Positions 36,934 through 44,694 of a DNA stretch of 64,000 bases are shown here, in pieces (positions within the stretch are counted from its first letter, which is position 1; the number at the start of each line of letters is the position of its first letter). A program made the position numbers and the translations under genes. This DNA comes from Clostridium ragsdalei P11 (GTDB lineage: Bacteria > Bacillota > Clostridia > Clostridiales > Clostridiaceae). The stretch is taken from NCBI RefSeq assembly GCF_001675165.1, contig NZ_LROS01000015.1:1-64000 (forward strand). The letters run 5' to 3'. Under the pieces are notes generated by a model that saw only the letters and a list, made by a program, of their open reading frames with translations, searched no databases and had not been told where the DNA came from.

Positions 36934-37111
36934 TCAATTATGAGAAAACTTATTAATCTGGAAAGTCCGAATCATTATTATCTTCATCGCCTGTGTAATA
37001 TTCATATCCGTATCATATATATCATAATATTTATCACAAATTTTATAATTTGATTCGTCAATATCTAGTTCTTGTAATATACACTCATCAATACCATTCT
37101 TTACTTCAATC
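36934..37111 (-). pseudogene. gene fragment cut by IS66 left end
   Basis: A minus-strand frame of about 59 codons (ending FQINKFSHN) runs out of the IS66 end. Its only start codon (TTG 37122) lies inside the IS inverted repeat, so the native start was probably removed by the insertion. The family is unknown. Confidence 0.45.
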
Positions 37112-37226
37112 GTAAGCGTCAAATAAGAAGTTGGATAGAAAGTGTTTAAAAAATGTGAGATAATCTTCTAAAATAAGTTTTAAAGTTTTTAAAGTTAACT
37201 TGAAAAACTTTAATAGGAGATTTTAA

Positions 37227-37607
37227 ATGGATGTACAAAAAACAACACAGGATTATAGAATGAATAAATGGATTAAGACCATACGTGAATGCATGGATAG
37301 TGGAGAAAATGTATCTTCCTGGTGCAGGAATAATGGAATTAAGGCAAACAGTTATTACTACTGGCTAAGGAAAATACGTGCTGCTGCCTGTAAAGCACTG
37401 CCTTCAATAAACCATCAGGGACAAATAGTTCCAATGGATATGCCCAAAATATCTAATGTCATTTCTACAGATACAGCTTATGTTCCTTCAGGAACATCCC
37501 AAGCTGATGTTATTGTCCATTTAGGCTCTGCAGTACTTGAAATTCACAACAGTGCCTCAGAAAGTTTAATTCAAAATATTATAAAGGTGCTCAGAAATGT
37601 TGGGTGA
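37227..37607 (+). CDS. tnpA: IS66 TnpA-like accessory protein
   Basis: The 126-aa protein has the helix-turn-helix start typical of IS66 OrfA (MNKWIKTIRECMDSGENVSSWCRNNGIKANSYYYWLRKI). It is required with TnpB for transposition in studied IS66 members. ATG follows AGGAGA. It overlaps tnpB by 11 bases, as usual. Confidence 0.88.
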   Translation: MDVQKTTQDYRMNKWIKTIRECMDSGENVSSWCRNNGIKANSYYYWLRKIRAAACKALPSINHQGQIVPMDMPKISNVISTDTAYVPSGTSQADVIVHLGSAVLEIHNSASESLIQNIIKVLRNVG

Positions 37608-37771
37608 TATTTCAAAAGCAGAGAAGGTATATATTGCAACTGGATATACAGATATGAGAAAATCCATTGATGGACTTGCTGCAATTGTACAGCAGAATTT
37701 TGAGCTGAATCCATTCCAAAATAGCTTATTTTTATTCTGCGGTCGGAAGAGAGATAGAATGAAAGCATTAT

Positions 37772-37797
37772 ATTTATTCCGATGTCGGAATAAATAT
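37772..37797. repeat. palindrome at RIT left junction
   Basis: ATTTATTCCGA-TG-TCGGAATAAAT is a near-perfect palindrome between the target repeat and the 39-base inverted repeat. It contains the same TTATTCCGA motif found four more times at the element ends, so it may be an additional recombinase binding pair. Confidence 0.7.
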
Positions 37798-37831
37798 AAT
37801 TATTACGATATTTTAGTTATTCCGATGTTTT
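37793..37831 (+). repeat. RIT 39-base inverted repeat, left
   Basis: This segment is the exact reverse complement of 41245-41283. It ends in TTATTCCGATGTTTT, and an inverted copy of that motif (AAAACATCGGAATAATT) lies 36 bases further in (37867-37884). Confidence 0.9.
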
Positions 37832-37886
37832 GAGCAAAAATAAGATAAGCCCCTCGCTTTGCATTAAAAACATCGGAATAATTATT

Positions 37887-38933
37887 TTAAATCAATCCAT
37901 ACAGTTGACGTATGACATTTTCATCGGTCTTCCAAATAGGAGTATTGCTGGTTGGAGCTTCAGGCAATACCTTGTTTTTTGATATTTTTTCTATGGCCTT
38001 TCTTTTCATTTCGGTATCCGCATATGCATAAATCAATGTTGACTGAAGTGAACTGTGTCCCATATATTCAGAAAGTAGCTGCAAGGGCATTCCATTTCTA
38101 TATAGATGCATCGCTCTGGAATGTCTAAATAAATGTGGTGTTATCCTCTCAGGTATGTCAATACATTGTTCTCTGGCTTTACAGGCATACTGGTTCAAAA
38201 ATCTTGCTACATTATCATCAGACATCTTCAATCGTTTTCCATGAATTACTGTATAAAATAAATACTCCTGTTTGTTTATGCTCTCTAATGGATGAAAAGC
38301 ATCCATGTATCTTCTTAACTGTTCAACTGTTTTGTCCATTAGTGGTACAAGTCGTACTTTATTTCCCTTTCCCTCAAGTCGGATAGTAGGTGTTTTCCCT
38401 TTCAAATTTAATGAATCTACTTTTAATGAAAGCATTTCTCCATTTCTTGCAGCGCAATCATACATGGTAACCATGAAACAAAGATCTCGTATTCCTTTTT
38501 TCTTATGGGTATTGGGCTGCAAAAACAAGGTTTTCATGGCATTCTCAGATAAAAAACCTACAGGGATTTTTTGTTCCCTTATTGTAGAAATGGATTGTAT
38601 CTCAAGTGATACAGAAGTTATCTCTGGATATATCATTCGTGCATATTTAAGAAATGCCCGTAATGAAAAAAGACGCTGATTGCGTGTTGATACAGAAACC
38701 TTTGATACATCGGAAATATAGTCCAAGTAAGCACTGATATTTTGCTGGTTCCAATCAGAAAAAGAAATTTTTTCAAATGCCAGATGCTTCTCATGCGCTA
38801 AGTAAGTTAGAAATTGATTAAGACAATGCCGGTAAGAGATAATTGTATTATCGCTTACCCCTTTTTGTTTTGGCAAAAATACTGTCAGATAATTCCGAAC
38901 TGTTTTATAAAAAACACTACTATCTTTAGTCAT
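37887..38933 (-). CDS. RIT tyrosine recombinase, third gene
   Basis: The 348-aa integrase has an N-terminal SAM-like DNA-binding domain (1-110) and a catalytic domain. Visible catalytic residues are R in CAARNGEM, K in GKGNKVRL, HLFRHSR, MGHSS and the Tyr in LIYAYAD near 325. It is the last gene of the trio and overlaps the middle gene by 8 bases. All three proteins are thought to act together in RIT movement. Confidence 0.88.
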   Translation of the reverse strand: MTKDSSVFYKTVRNYLTVFLPKQKGVSDNTIISYRHCLNQFLTYLAHEKHLAFEKISFSDWNQQNISAYLDYISDVSKVSVSTRNQRLFSLRAFLKYARMIYPEITSVSLEIQSISTIREQKIPVGFLSENAMKTLFLQPNTHKKKGIRDLCFMVTMYDCAARNGEMLSLKVDSLNLKGKTPTIRLEGKGNKVRLVPLMDKTVEQLRRYMDAFHPLESINKQEYLFYTVIHGKRLKMSDDNVARFLNQYACKAREQCIDIPERITPHLFRHSRAMHLYRNGMPLQLLSEYMGHSSLQSTLIYAYADTEMKRKAIEKISKNKVLPEAPTSNTPIWKTDENVIRQLYGLI

Positions 38934-39897
38934 CTAACGACACCTCCGGTATCAAATAATTAAATTGCTTCAAATTTATTCCAGTCATATTTGTAAAGGC
39001 TTCAGGGACAAGATGCAGATAATACAATGTATTTTCAATTTTTTCATGTCCCATATAGGAACTTAGACATGGCAAAAGAGTGTCAATATCCTTTCCTTCT
39101 TTTATCCATTTGTAGATTCGGAAAGTGGCAAATGTATGGCGAAAACTATATAGATTAACTTCCTTTGAACCAGCTGCTTTTATATCTGCTAACTCTCTGC
39201 AATGGCTAAATAAGTATTTCTGAGTGTCATAAGTCATGAATCTTCCTTTACGGTCAATAAATAATGCAGTACTTTCAGGAAAGAATAGAGATATTTCTTT
39301 CAGATATATTACAGTAAGCCTTATCAACTCTTGAGGAATAATAATAAATCTTTCTTTATGCCCTTTTGATTCTCTTATAAATATCCTGCCTGTTTTTAAG
39401 TTAACATCTTCTTTGTGAAGGCATCGAGCTTCCCGAGGGCGTAATCCACAGCAATACATATATCGGAACATTACTGGCGCAACCAAATGGCGTACAGCTG
39501 ACTGATAATATGGTGACATATGGTCAACCACTGTAAAAAACTGTTGAAGGCTAGCATCTGAAAAAACATACGGAATTTTAGGCATCGAATTACCATGCAA
39601 TCCATCAGGTAAGATAAAAGCATTTATACCTTTTTGAACTAGGTATTTTCCAAACTGACGCAGAGGAGTAATCCTGCTGATGAAACCATTTGAGTTTTCA
39701 ACTTGACGGATACATGACCATTCCATGGCAATATCTGAATTTAGTATTTCTGCATTCGGATATTTATCAGAGCAAAAACGATCAAAATCCATCAGATAGT
39801 AAGCACCATTTTTATAAGGATGCCCAAATTCTCTCTTAAAATTAAGGAATTCCGATAGCTGCTTAGAAAAACCACTTCTAAATATTTCATTCTGCAT
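38926..39897 (-). CDS. RIT tyrosine recombinase, middle gene
   Basis: The 323-aa integrase has catalytic R in GLRPREA, K in SKGHKER, the box YSFRHTFA (Tyr replaces the usual first His), MGHEKIENT and the Tyr in LYYLHL near 305. It overlaps the first gene by 11 bases and the third by 8, a sign of translational coupling. Confidence 0.88.
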   Translation of the reverse strand: MQNEIFRSGFSKQLSEFLNFKREFGHPYKNGAYYLMDFDRFCSDKYPNAEILNSDIAMEWSCIRQVENSNGFISRITPLRQFGKYLVQKGINAFILPDGLHGNSMPKIPYVFSDASLQQFFTVVDHMSPYYQSAVRHLVAPVMFRYMYCCGLRPREARCLHKEDVNLKTGRIFIRESKGHKERFIIIPQELIRLTVIYLKEISLFFPESTALFIDRKGRFMTYDTQKYLFSHCRELADIKAAGSKEVNLYSFRHTFATFRIYKWIKEGKDIDTLLPCLSSYMGHEKIENTLYYLHLVPEAFTNMTGINLKQFNYLIPEVSLDD

Positions 39898-41134
39898 ACT
39901 GGTCCTCCCATAAAGAAGGAAGGCTTTTTAAATCAAGAGGACATTCTGCCAGTAACTCCTCAGAGTAGGATATATACAGTTGCGTTGCAGAAGTACCATC
40001 ATGTCCAAGTATCTGTGATACCAATTCAAGACTGCTCCCGCTTTCCATTAATTCAGTTCCAAGACTCCTACGGAATGTATGCATACCAAGCTTATCTTTA
40101 GGGCTTCTTTTGATACCTGCTAAATCCATATACTTTTCGAGCCGCAGACATAAAAGGGAAGATGTTATTTTTGTATTGAAGTAGGTTTCTTTTAGGAAGA
40201 CAAATGGTAAATCAGAGTGCCCTCTGGCATGAAGAATGTAATTAGCCACGGCGTTTCCGGTTTTATTCTTAAATGGAATTATAAGTGGTCGCCCTGTTTT
40301 GTTCTGTACAATAGAAATACAGGAATGATACCAGTCTATGTCTTTTAGTTTCAGTGATGAAATATCGGAACTTCTCAGTCCGCAGTCAGATGCAATTGAA
40401 AAAATGGCATAATCCCTTTTTCCTAAAATAGTACTAGTATCAATTGCTTCCAGTATACGATTTTTTTCTTCCAATGAAAAAATTCTGTACATTCTTCGAT
40501 GAGGTGATACGGGATTTTTTAATACATACGAAAAATCTTTTGATACGATACATTCCTGATAAAGGTATAGGACAAAACTTTTTAATGATGAGATGACCGT
40601 TTTTAGTCCTGCAGGTCTTTTGATATTCATAAAACGAAGAAAGGCAAGCAGCTTCTCCTCATTTATTTTTTCAAGATTTTTATTCTGATAATTTTCAAGA
40701 TAAATCATAAACTGTCGTACGATTCCTTTTGTTCGGTAAGCGATGGATTCTGCATGATCCCTGCTGTAATTCTGTATGAATTTTTGCAAAACGACTTCAT
40801 TTTTTTGAATAGCATACCTCTTTTCGTATTGTGGAAGCTGCTTCCAGCTCAACACCCCATAATAGATGTAATCAGAAATTTTTGAAAGCACTCTTCGCAA
40901 TCGTAAAAGTTTATCACGTGATATTTTGCCATCTGCGTAATCCTTGTCTATTAATCTCATGCTTCCTTTCAATTGATCTGTAACATTGAAACAATTGCAG
41001 AACTTACTCAAATAGTCATTTTCTAGTGAATGAAATACATATTTGTAACGTTTTACAGTAACATTACAGTATTTCAAATCCTGAGTAAGCCTCTGGCTGA
41101 ATTTGTTCCAGTCTGGTAAGACATTGTGTACCAT
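39887..41134 (-). CDS. RIT tyrosine recombinase, first gene
   Basis: The largest of the trio, 415 aa, with an extended N-terminal region (1-200). The catalytic domain shows R in GLRSSDI, K in NKTGRPL, HTFRRSLG, LGHDGTSAT and the Tyr in LYISYSEE near 390. ATG follows AGGAGG. It starts about 110 bases inside the right end of the element and leads the three-gene operon. Confidence 0.88.
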   Translation of the reverse strand: MVHNVLPDWNKFSQRLTQDLKYCNVTVKRYKYVFHSLENDYLSKFCNCFNVTDQLKGSMRLIDKDYADGKISRDKLLRLRRVLSKISDYIYYGVLSWKQLPQYEKRYAIQKNEVVLQKFIQNYSRDHAESIAYRTKGIVRQFMIYLENYQNKNLEKINEEKLLAFLRFMNIKRPAGLKTVISSLKSFVLYLYQECIVSKDFSYVLKNPVSPHRRMYRIFSLEEKNRILEAIDTSTILGKRDYAIFSIASDCGLRSSDISSLKLKDIDWYHSCISIVQNKTGRPLIIPFKNKTGNAVANYILHARGHSDLPFVFLKETYFNTKITSSLLCLRLEKYMDLAGIKRSPKDKLGMHTFRRSLGTELMESGSSLELVSQILGHDGTSATQLYISYSEELLAECPLDLKSLPSLWEDQYAE

Positions 41135-41244
41135 AATAGTAACCTCCTGTTTTTTAAATCAGATTAAAATCTGCTAAAAACAGTATACCAGTAGTTATTC
41201 CGATATTTATACTACAGGTTTTTTGTATTCATATACCTTTTTGA

Positions 41245-41283
41245 AAAACATCGGAATAACTAAAATATCGTAATAATTATATT
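41245..41283 (-). repeat. RIT 39-base inverted repeat, right
   Basis: Exact reverse complement of 37793-37831. A paired inward motif GTTATTCCGATA (41193-41204) lies about 40 bases inside, so this end has the same two-site arrangement as the left end, although the inner site here is shorter. Confidence 0.9.
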
Positions 41284-41549
41284 GGGAGGGTGATGGCTTT
41301 GTACTTCTTTATAAAAGGTTAGAAAATGGACGTTTTCAGTGGCCCCAGGATGTACAGGCAGTAAAATGCATAACTCCCCGGGAATTTCGATGGCTCCTGG
41401 AAGGACTGTCATTGAATCAGCCGAAGGCTGTAAAAAAGGTAGATGTACAAAATGCCCTCTAGTGTCAGAGAAATCTGAAATCATGCGGTTTTATAGAAAT
41501 TCATGGTATAATAATATATATAAAAAATAGTAAAGGAACTGTCTCAATT

Positions 41550-43091
41550 ATGTATACCAAAAATGAAATTCTAGAGCTTAAAAATCGCATAATACAGCTG
41601 GAAAAGGAGAATAAAACCCTCCATGAGACAGTTGAATTTTTAACACACAAGTTATTTGGCAGGAGCAGTGAAAAAACATCTGTAATTGCAGGCCAGATAA
41701 ACCTTTTTAATGAAGTAGAAACAGAAAGCAAGCCGTCTGCGCCAGAACCAACCTTACAGGAAGTAGCAAACTACCGACGTAAGAAATTCAATGGACAACG
41801 GGCAGAACTTCTAAAAGATATTCCCCATGATACAGTAATTTGTGGTCTTGAAGAAGACGAACGTTTCTGTGAAAAATGTGGAACATCTCTAGTAAGCATT
41901 GGCAGAGAATTTATTCGCACAGAATTAGAATTTATTCCAGCAAAAGTTCGTGTTATTGACTATTATCGGGAATCTTACGAATGCAGGAAATGCAGAAAAG
42001 AAGGATTGCCTTATATAGAGAAATCACCAATGCCGTACCCTGTAGTACAGCATTCAATGGCTTCACCATCTACTGTTGCCCATATCATGTATGAGAAGTT
42101 TGTAGATGCCCTTCCTCTATACCGTCAGGAGAAAGAATGGGAGTCACTGGGGGTAAAGTTAAGCCGTGCAACAATGAGTAACTGGATTATGGTTGCAGCT
42201 AGAGATTGGCTGATACCACTTACAAAATTGATGCACCAGAAACTTATTGAAGAAAAATATTTGCATGCAGATGAGACGCCTGTACAGGTACTTATGGAGC
42301 CTGGAAGGAAAAACACATCTGAATCCTATATGTGGGTATACAGTACGTATGCAGGAAGCCAAACACCGATAAGGTTGTTTGATTACAAGCCTTCAAGAAG
42401 TGGAAATTGTCCACAAAAATTTTTAAAAGGTTTTAAAGGATACCTTCATACCGACTGTTATAGTGGGTACAATAAAGTACCTGAAGTAATAAGATGCCTG
42501 TGCTGGACACATCTTAGAAGGTATTTTGTTGAAGCACTTCCTAAAGACATAAAAAGTCCAGAAGCTACACTTCCGGCAATAGGAATTGACTTTTGCAATA
42601 AACTTTTTTCAGAAGAGAAACTACTTGTCAATCTTACACCTGATGAGCGAAAAATGAAGCGTCTTGAAACGGAAAAACCGATTCTTGAGGCCTTTTGGAG
42701 ATGGGCTAATTCTATAAAACAGAGCTGTCTTCCAAAATCAAGACTCGGTAAGGCAGTAGATTATGCAGTAAAGAATAAAGAAGGATTTATGAACTATCTG
42801 ATAGATGGAAATTGTGCGATTTCAAACAACCTATCAGAAAATAGCATAAGACCGTTTACGATAGGAAGAAAAAACTGGCTTTTTAGTGGAAGTCCAAGGG
42901 GAGCTGAAGCCAGTGCAGCAGTTTATAGTATAATTGAAACGGCTAAAGCTAACGACCTTGAGCCCTATAGTTATCTCAAGTTTTTGTTTAAAAATTTACC
43001 AGGTGTTCAATTTGAAGCACATCCAGAATTCTTGGATGAATACCTGCCATGGGACCAATGGGTTCAATCTTCATGTAAAAAGAAAGCATAA
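41550..43091 (+). CDS. tnpC: IS66 transposase TnpC
   Basis: The 513-aa IS66 transposase is complete: an N-terminal leucine-zipper-like helix (1-45), the zinc-finger region with CGLEEDERFCEKCG and C-x2-C ECRKC, the DDE domain with HADETPVQVL near 245 and HTDCYSGYNKV near 300, the CWTHLRR motif and the final SNNLSENSIRPFTIGRKNWLF box. It should be functional, but transposition would need TnpB from another copy. Confidence 0.92.
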   Translation: MYTKNEILELKNRIIQLEKENKTLHETVEFLTHKLFGRSSEKTSVIAGQINLFNEVETESKPSAPEPTLQEVANYRRKKFNGQRAELLKDIPHDTVICGLEEDERFCEKCGTSLVSIGREFIRTELEFIPAKVRVIDYYRESYECRKCRKEGLPYIEKSPMPYPVVQHSMASPSTVAHIMYEKFVDALPLYRQEKEWESLGVKLSRATMSNWIMVAARDWLIPLTKLMHQKLIEEKYLHADETPVQVLMEPGRKNTSESYMWVYSTYAGSQTPIRLFDYKPSRSGNCPQKFLKGFKGYLHTDCYSGYNKVPEVIRCLCWTHLRRYFVEALPKDIKSPEATLPAIGIDFCNKLFSEEKLLVNLTPDERKMKRLETEKPILEAFWRWANSIKQSCLPKSRLGKAVDYAVKNKEGFMNYLIDGNCAISNNLSENSIRPFTIGRKNWLFSGSPRGAEASAAVYSIIETAKANDLEPYSYLKFLFKNLPGVQFEAHPEFLDEYLPWDQWVQSSCKKKA

Positions 43092-43097
43092 TAAATT

Positions 43098-43130
43098 ACG
43101 ACCATTTTAACGAATGGTCGTTTATTTTTT
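43098..43130 (+). terminator. IS66 terminator
   Basis: ACGACCATT pairs with AATGGTCGT around a 6-base loop and is followed by a T-rich run, 7 bases after the tnpC stop. Confidence 0.8.
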
Positions 43131-43351
43131 ATGCTTATACACCGGGTAGTTTATCGCTTACCTTCAATCATAATTTTATGGTAGTATTTTTTTAATTCAG
43201 TAATTATTTGACGCTTACAATTGAATTTCTATTACCTCTCTATTTATTTCTAAATGCAAAAAAGCCTATACCATTACAGATACAGACTTTAGTCATATAA
43301 TAAAAAATTTATGTACTCAAACTAATCAAATATTAACATATATTTTAATTT

Positions 43352-44278
43352 TCACAACAGATTTTTTTCAACATACATTTTTGATTTAAAGAAAAAAAAT
43401 ATTATTATTAAAATCGTAAATAAAGGTGAAATGTATTCAGGTACTTCAACGTGAAATCCTTCAAGAACCATAACAATGCCAAGACACAGTACTGAGTACA
43501 TAGCTCCGTTTTTAAGATAAATATATTTTTTAATTTTCTCTATACTTCCCATTGTAATCTTTCTAACAACAATAGCCCCTAGACCATTCCCCAATATAAT
43601 TAATGGAATTGACATTGTAAATGCAAATGCCCCTAAAACTCCATCAATTGAAAAGGTAGTATCTATTATCTCCAAGTACAATATTTTACTTATATCTGAC
43701 ATTTCGCTAGTATTGTTTAGCAATTTTTTCTCGTTTTCTTCGGCATTTTTTTTAAATCCATCAGTTATAAAAAAGGCAGATGATCCAATTACAGCCGATA
43801 AAGCAAGTACTGGATTGTATTTTAAAGCTAATGCTACAATACCAACTAAAATAACTGAAACAACAGCATAAAACCAAGTACCATTTTTTAAAAAGAATTC
43901 TTCAGTTACAAGTCCTAAATGCTTATCTTCAATAAATAACCAATGAAGAAACAAGAATACAAGAAACACCCCGCCTCCAAGCATAAGTATAGGTGTTGAA
44001 TATTCTATAGATTCTATTATATGTGGATCATTTGAGAAAGTTGCAGTTAATGCTCCAATAGGTCCAAGAGATTGATTTGTAACCCATACAATAGCCCAAG
44101 GCAATAATCCTCTTACTATAAATACTGCAAATAATATTCCATATAATAAGAACCACTTTTTTGCCTTTTCAGACATGGTTGATAAAACTTCAGCATTTAT
44201 TACAGCATTATCTATACTTGAAACTACTTCAAATAAACATAAACCTATTATGATCAAAACAATTGATATAATTTCCAT
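43352..44278 (-). CDS. DUF475/TerC-like integral membrane protein
   Basis: From ATG 44278 (AAGGGA upstream) the protein has 308 aa; a TTG at 44296 is the alternative. It is a TerC-superfamily protein with seven to eight membrane helices and the paired acidic motifs FEVVSSIDNAVINAEVL (first helix) and EIIDTTFSIDGVLGAFA (centre), as in DUF475/YjbE. These acidic helices are thought to carry metal ions; manganese export is known for some TerC proteins. It stands alone next to the IS66 right flank. Confidence 0.88.
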   Translation of the reverse strand: MEIISIVLIIIGLCLFEVVSSIDNAVINAEVLSTMSEKAKKWFLLYGILFAVFIVRGLLPWAIVWVTNQSLGPIGALTATFSNDPHIIESIEYSTPILMLGGGVFLVFLFLHWLFIEDKHLGLVTEEFFLKNGTWFYAVVSVILVGIVALALKYNPVLALSAVIGSSAFFITDGFKKNAEENEKKLLNNTSEMSDISKILYLEIIDTTFSIDGVLGAFAFTMSIPLIILGNGLGAIVVRKITMGSIEKIKKYIYLKNGAMYSVLCLGIVMVLEGFHVEVPEYISPLFTILIIIFFFFKSKMYVEKNLL

Positions 44279-44599
44279 AAAAATTGATCCCTTCAAATAA
44301 AAATTTCAGTTTTTAAATGAGCAAGCATATTATTATTATTCACTTTATTTTTTTATATATTTACCTTTTATGATTTATTTAACTTTGCATCTAGGAGAAA
44401 ATATTACCTTAAGATTTGTTTTGGGCAGAATTTTGATTATTGGAGAAGTACTATTTAGCATTATCGGCAAAGACAAAGAAATTTCAGATTCTAAAATCTC
44501 CTCCGCTGCATAATTATTTAAAGTTTCTCTATACAAATACCTATAAAAATACAGGCATTCTGAGTTAAATTTTTACTTAAAATCTATGTATATATTCTT
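44279..44599. other. intergenic region with a possible plus-strand relic
   Basis: No intact gene is seen. A plus-strand stretch (about 44383-44514) reads without stops for about 43 codons (LRFVLGRILIIGEVLFSIIG...) and ends in TAA but has no start, so it may be the end of a lost membrane protein gene. Otherwise AT-rich. Confidence 0.35.
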
Positions 44600-44694
44600 T
44601 TAAATTTTAAATCTCTGTACCATTTTACTCAGCTTTTGTGATTCTTCTACAAGTTTTCCTACTTCCTGAGAAACTACTCTTATTATGTTTTAGA
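44600..44694 (-). pseudogene. C-terminal relic of a chemoreceptor gene
   Basis: The minus strand encodes a segment with SQEVGKLVEESQKLSKMV and QRFKI-stop, the typical end of clostridial methyl-accepting chemotaxis proteins. Only about 30 codons remain; the upstream part has been replaced by the J-like gene, whose last codons overlap it. Confidence 0.7.

Larger units (their letters stand above)
37775..41283 (-). mobile_element. RIT element (three tyrosine recombinases)
   Basis: A 3,509-bp insertion is bounded by the 8-base direct repeat ATTATATT (37767-37774 and 41276-41283). It carries three overlapping tyrosine recombinase genes on the minus strand, the hallmark of recombinase-in-trio elements, and no other gene. 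Perfect 39-base inverted repeats lie at 37793-37831 and 41245-41283. An extra 26-base palindrome (37772-37797) lies only at the left junction. Confidence 0.88.
37597..41462 (+). pseudogene. tnpB: IS66 tnpB (Orf2) split by RIT insertion
   Basis: The first 59 codons (VYIATGYTDMRKSIDGLAAIV...RMKALY) are IS66 Orf2. The frame then enters the RIT left end. The rest resumes at 41284 (GDGFVLLYKRLENGRFQWP...) and stops at 41462. Joining 37774 to 41284 gives ...KALYWEGDG... and a continuous 118-aa protein, the normal length of the family. The gene is therefore inactive here but would be repaired by exact excision. Confidence 0.9.
37112..43218 (+). mobile_element. IS66-family element interrupted by a RIT element
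   Basis: The ends are inverted repeats starting GTAAGCGTCAAATAA (37112-37126 and 43204-43218), with the GTAA start usual for IS66. Inside are the three IS66 genes in order: tnpA-like (37227), tnpB (37597, split) and the tnpC transposase (41550). The 8 bases outside the two ends differ (CTTCAATC and AATTGAAT), so there is no target duplication; instead the inverted match extends outwards as TTCAAT. Without the inserted RIT element the IS would be about 2.6 kb, normal for IS66. Confidence 0.88.
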
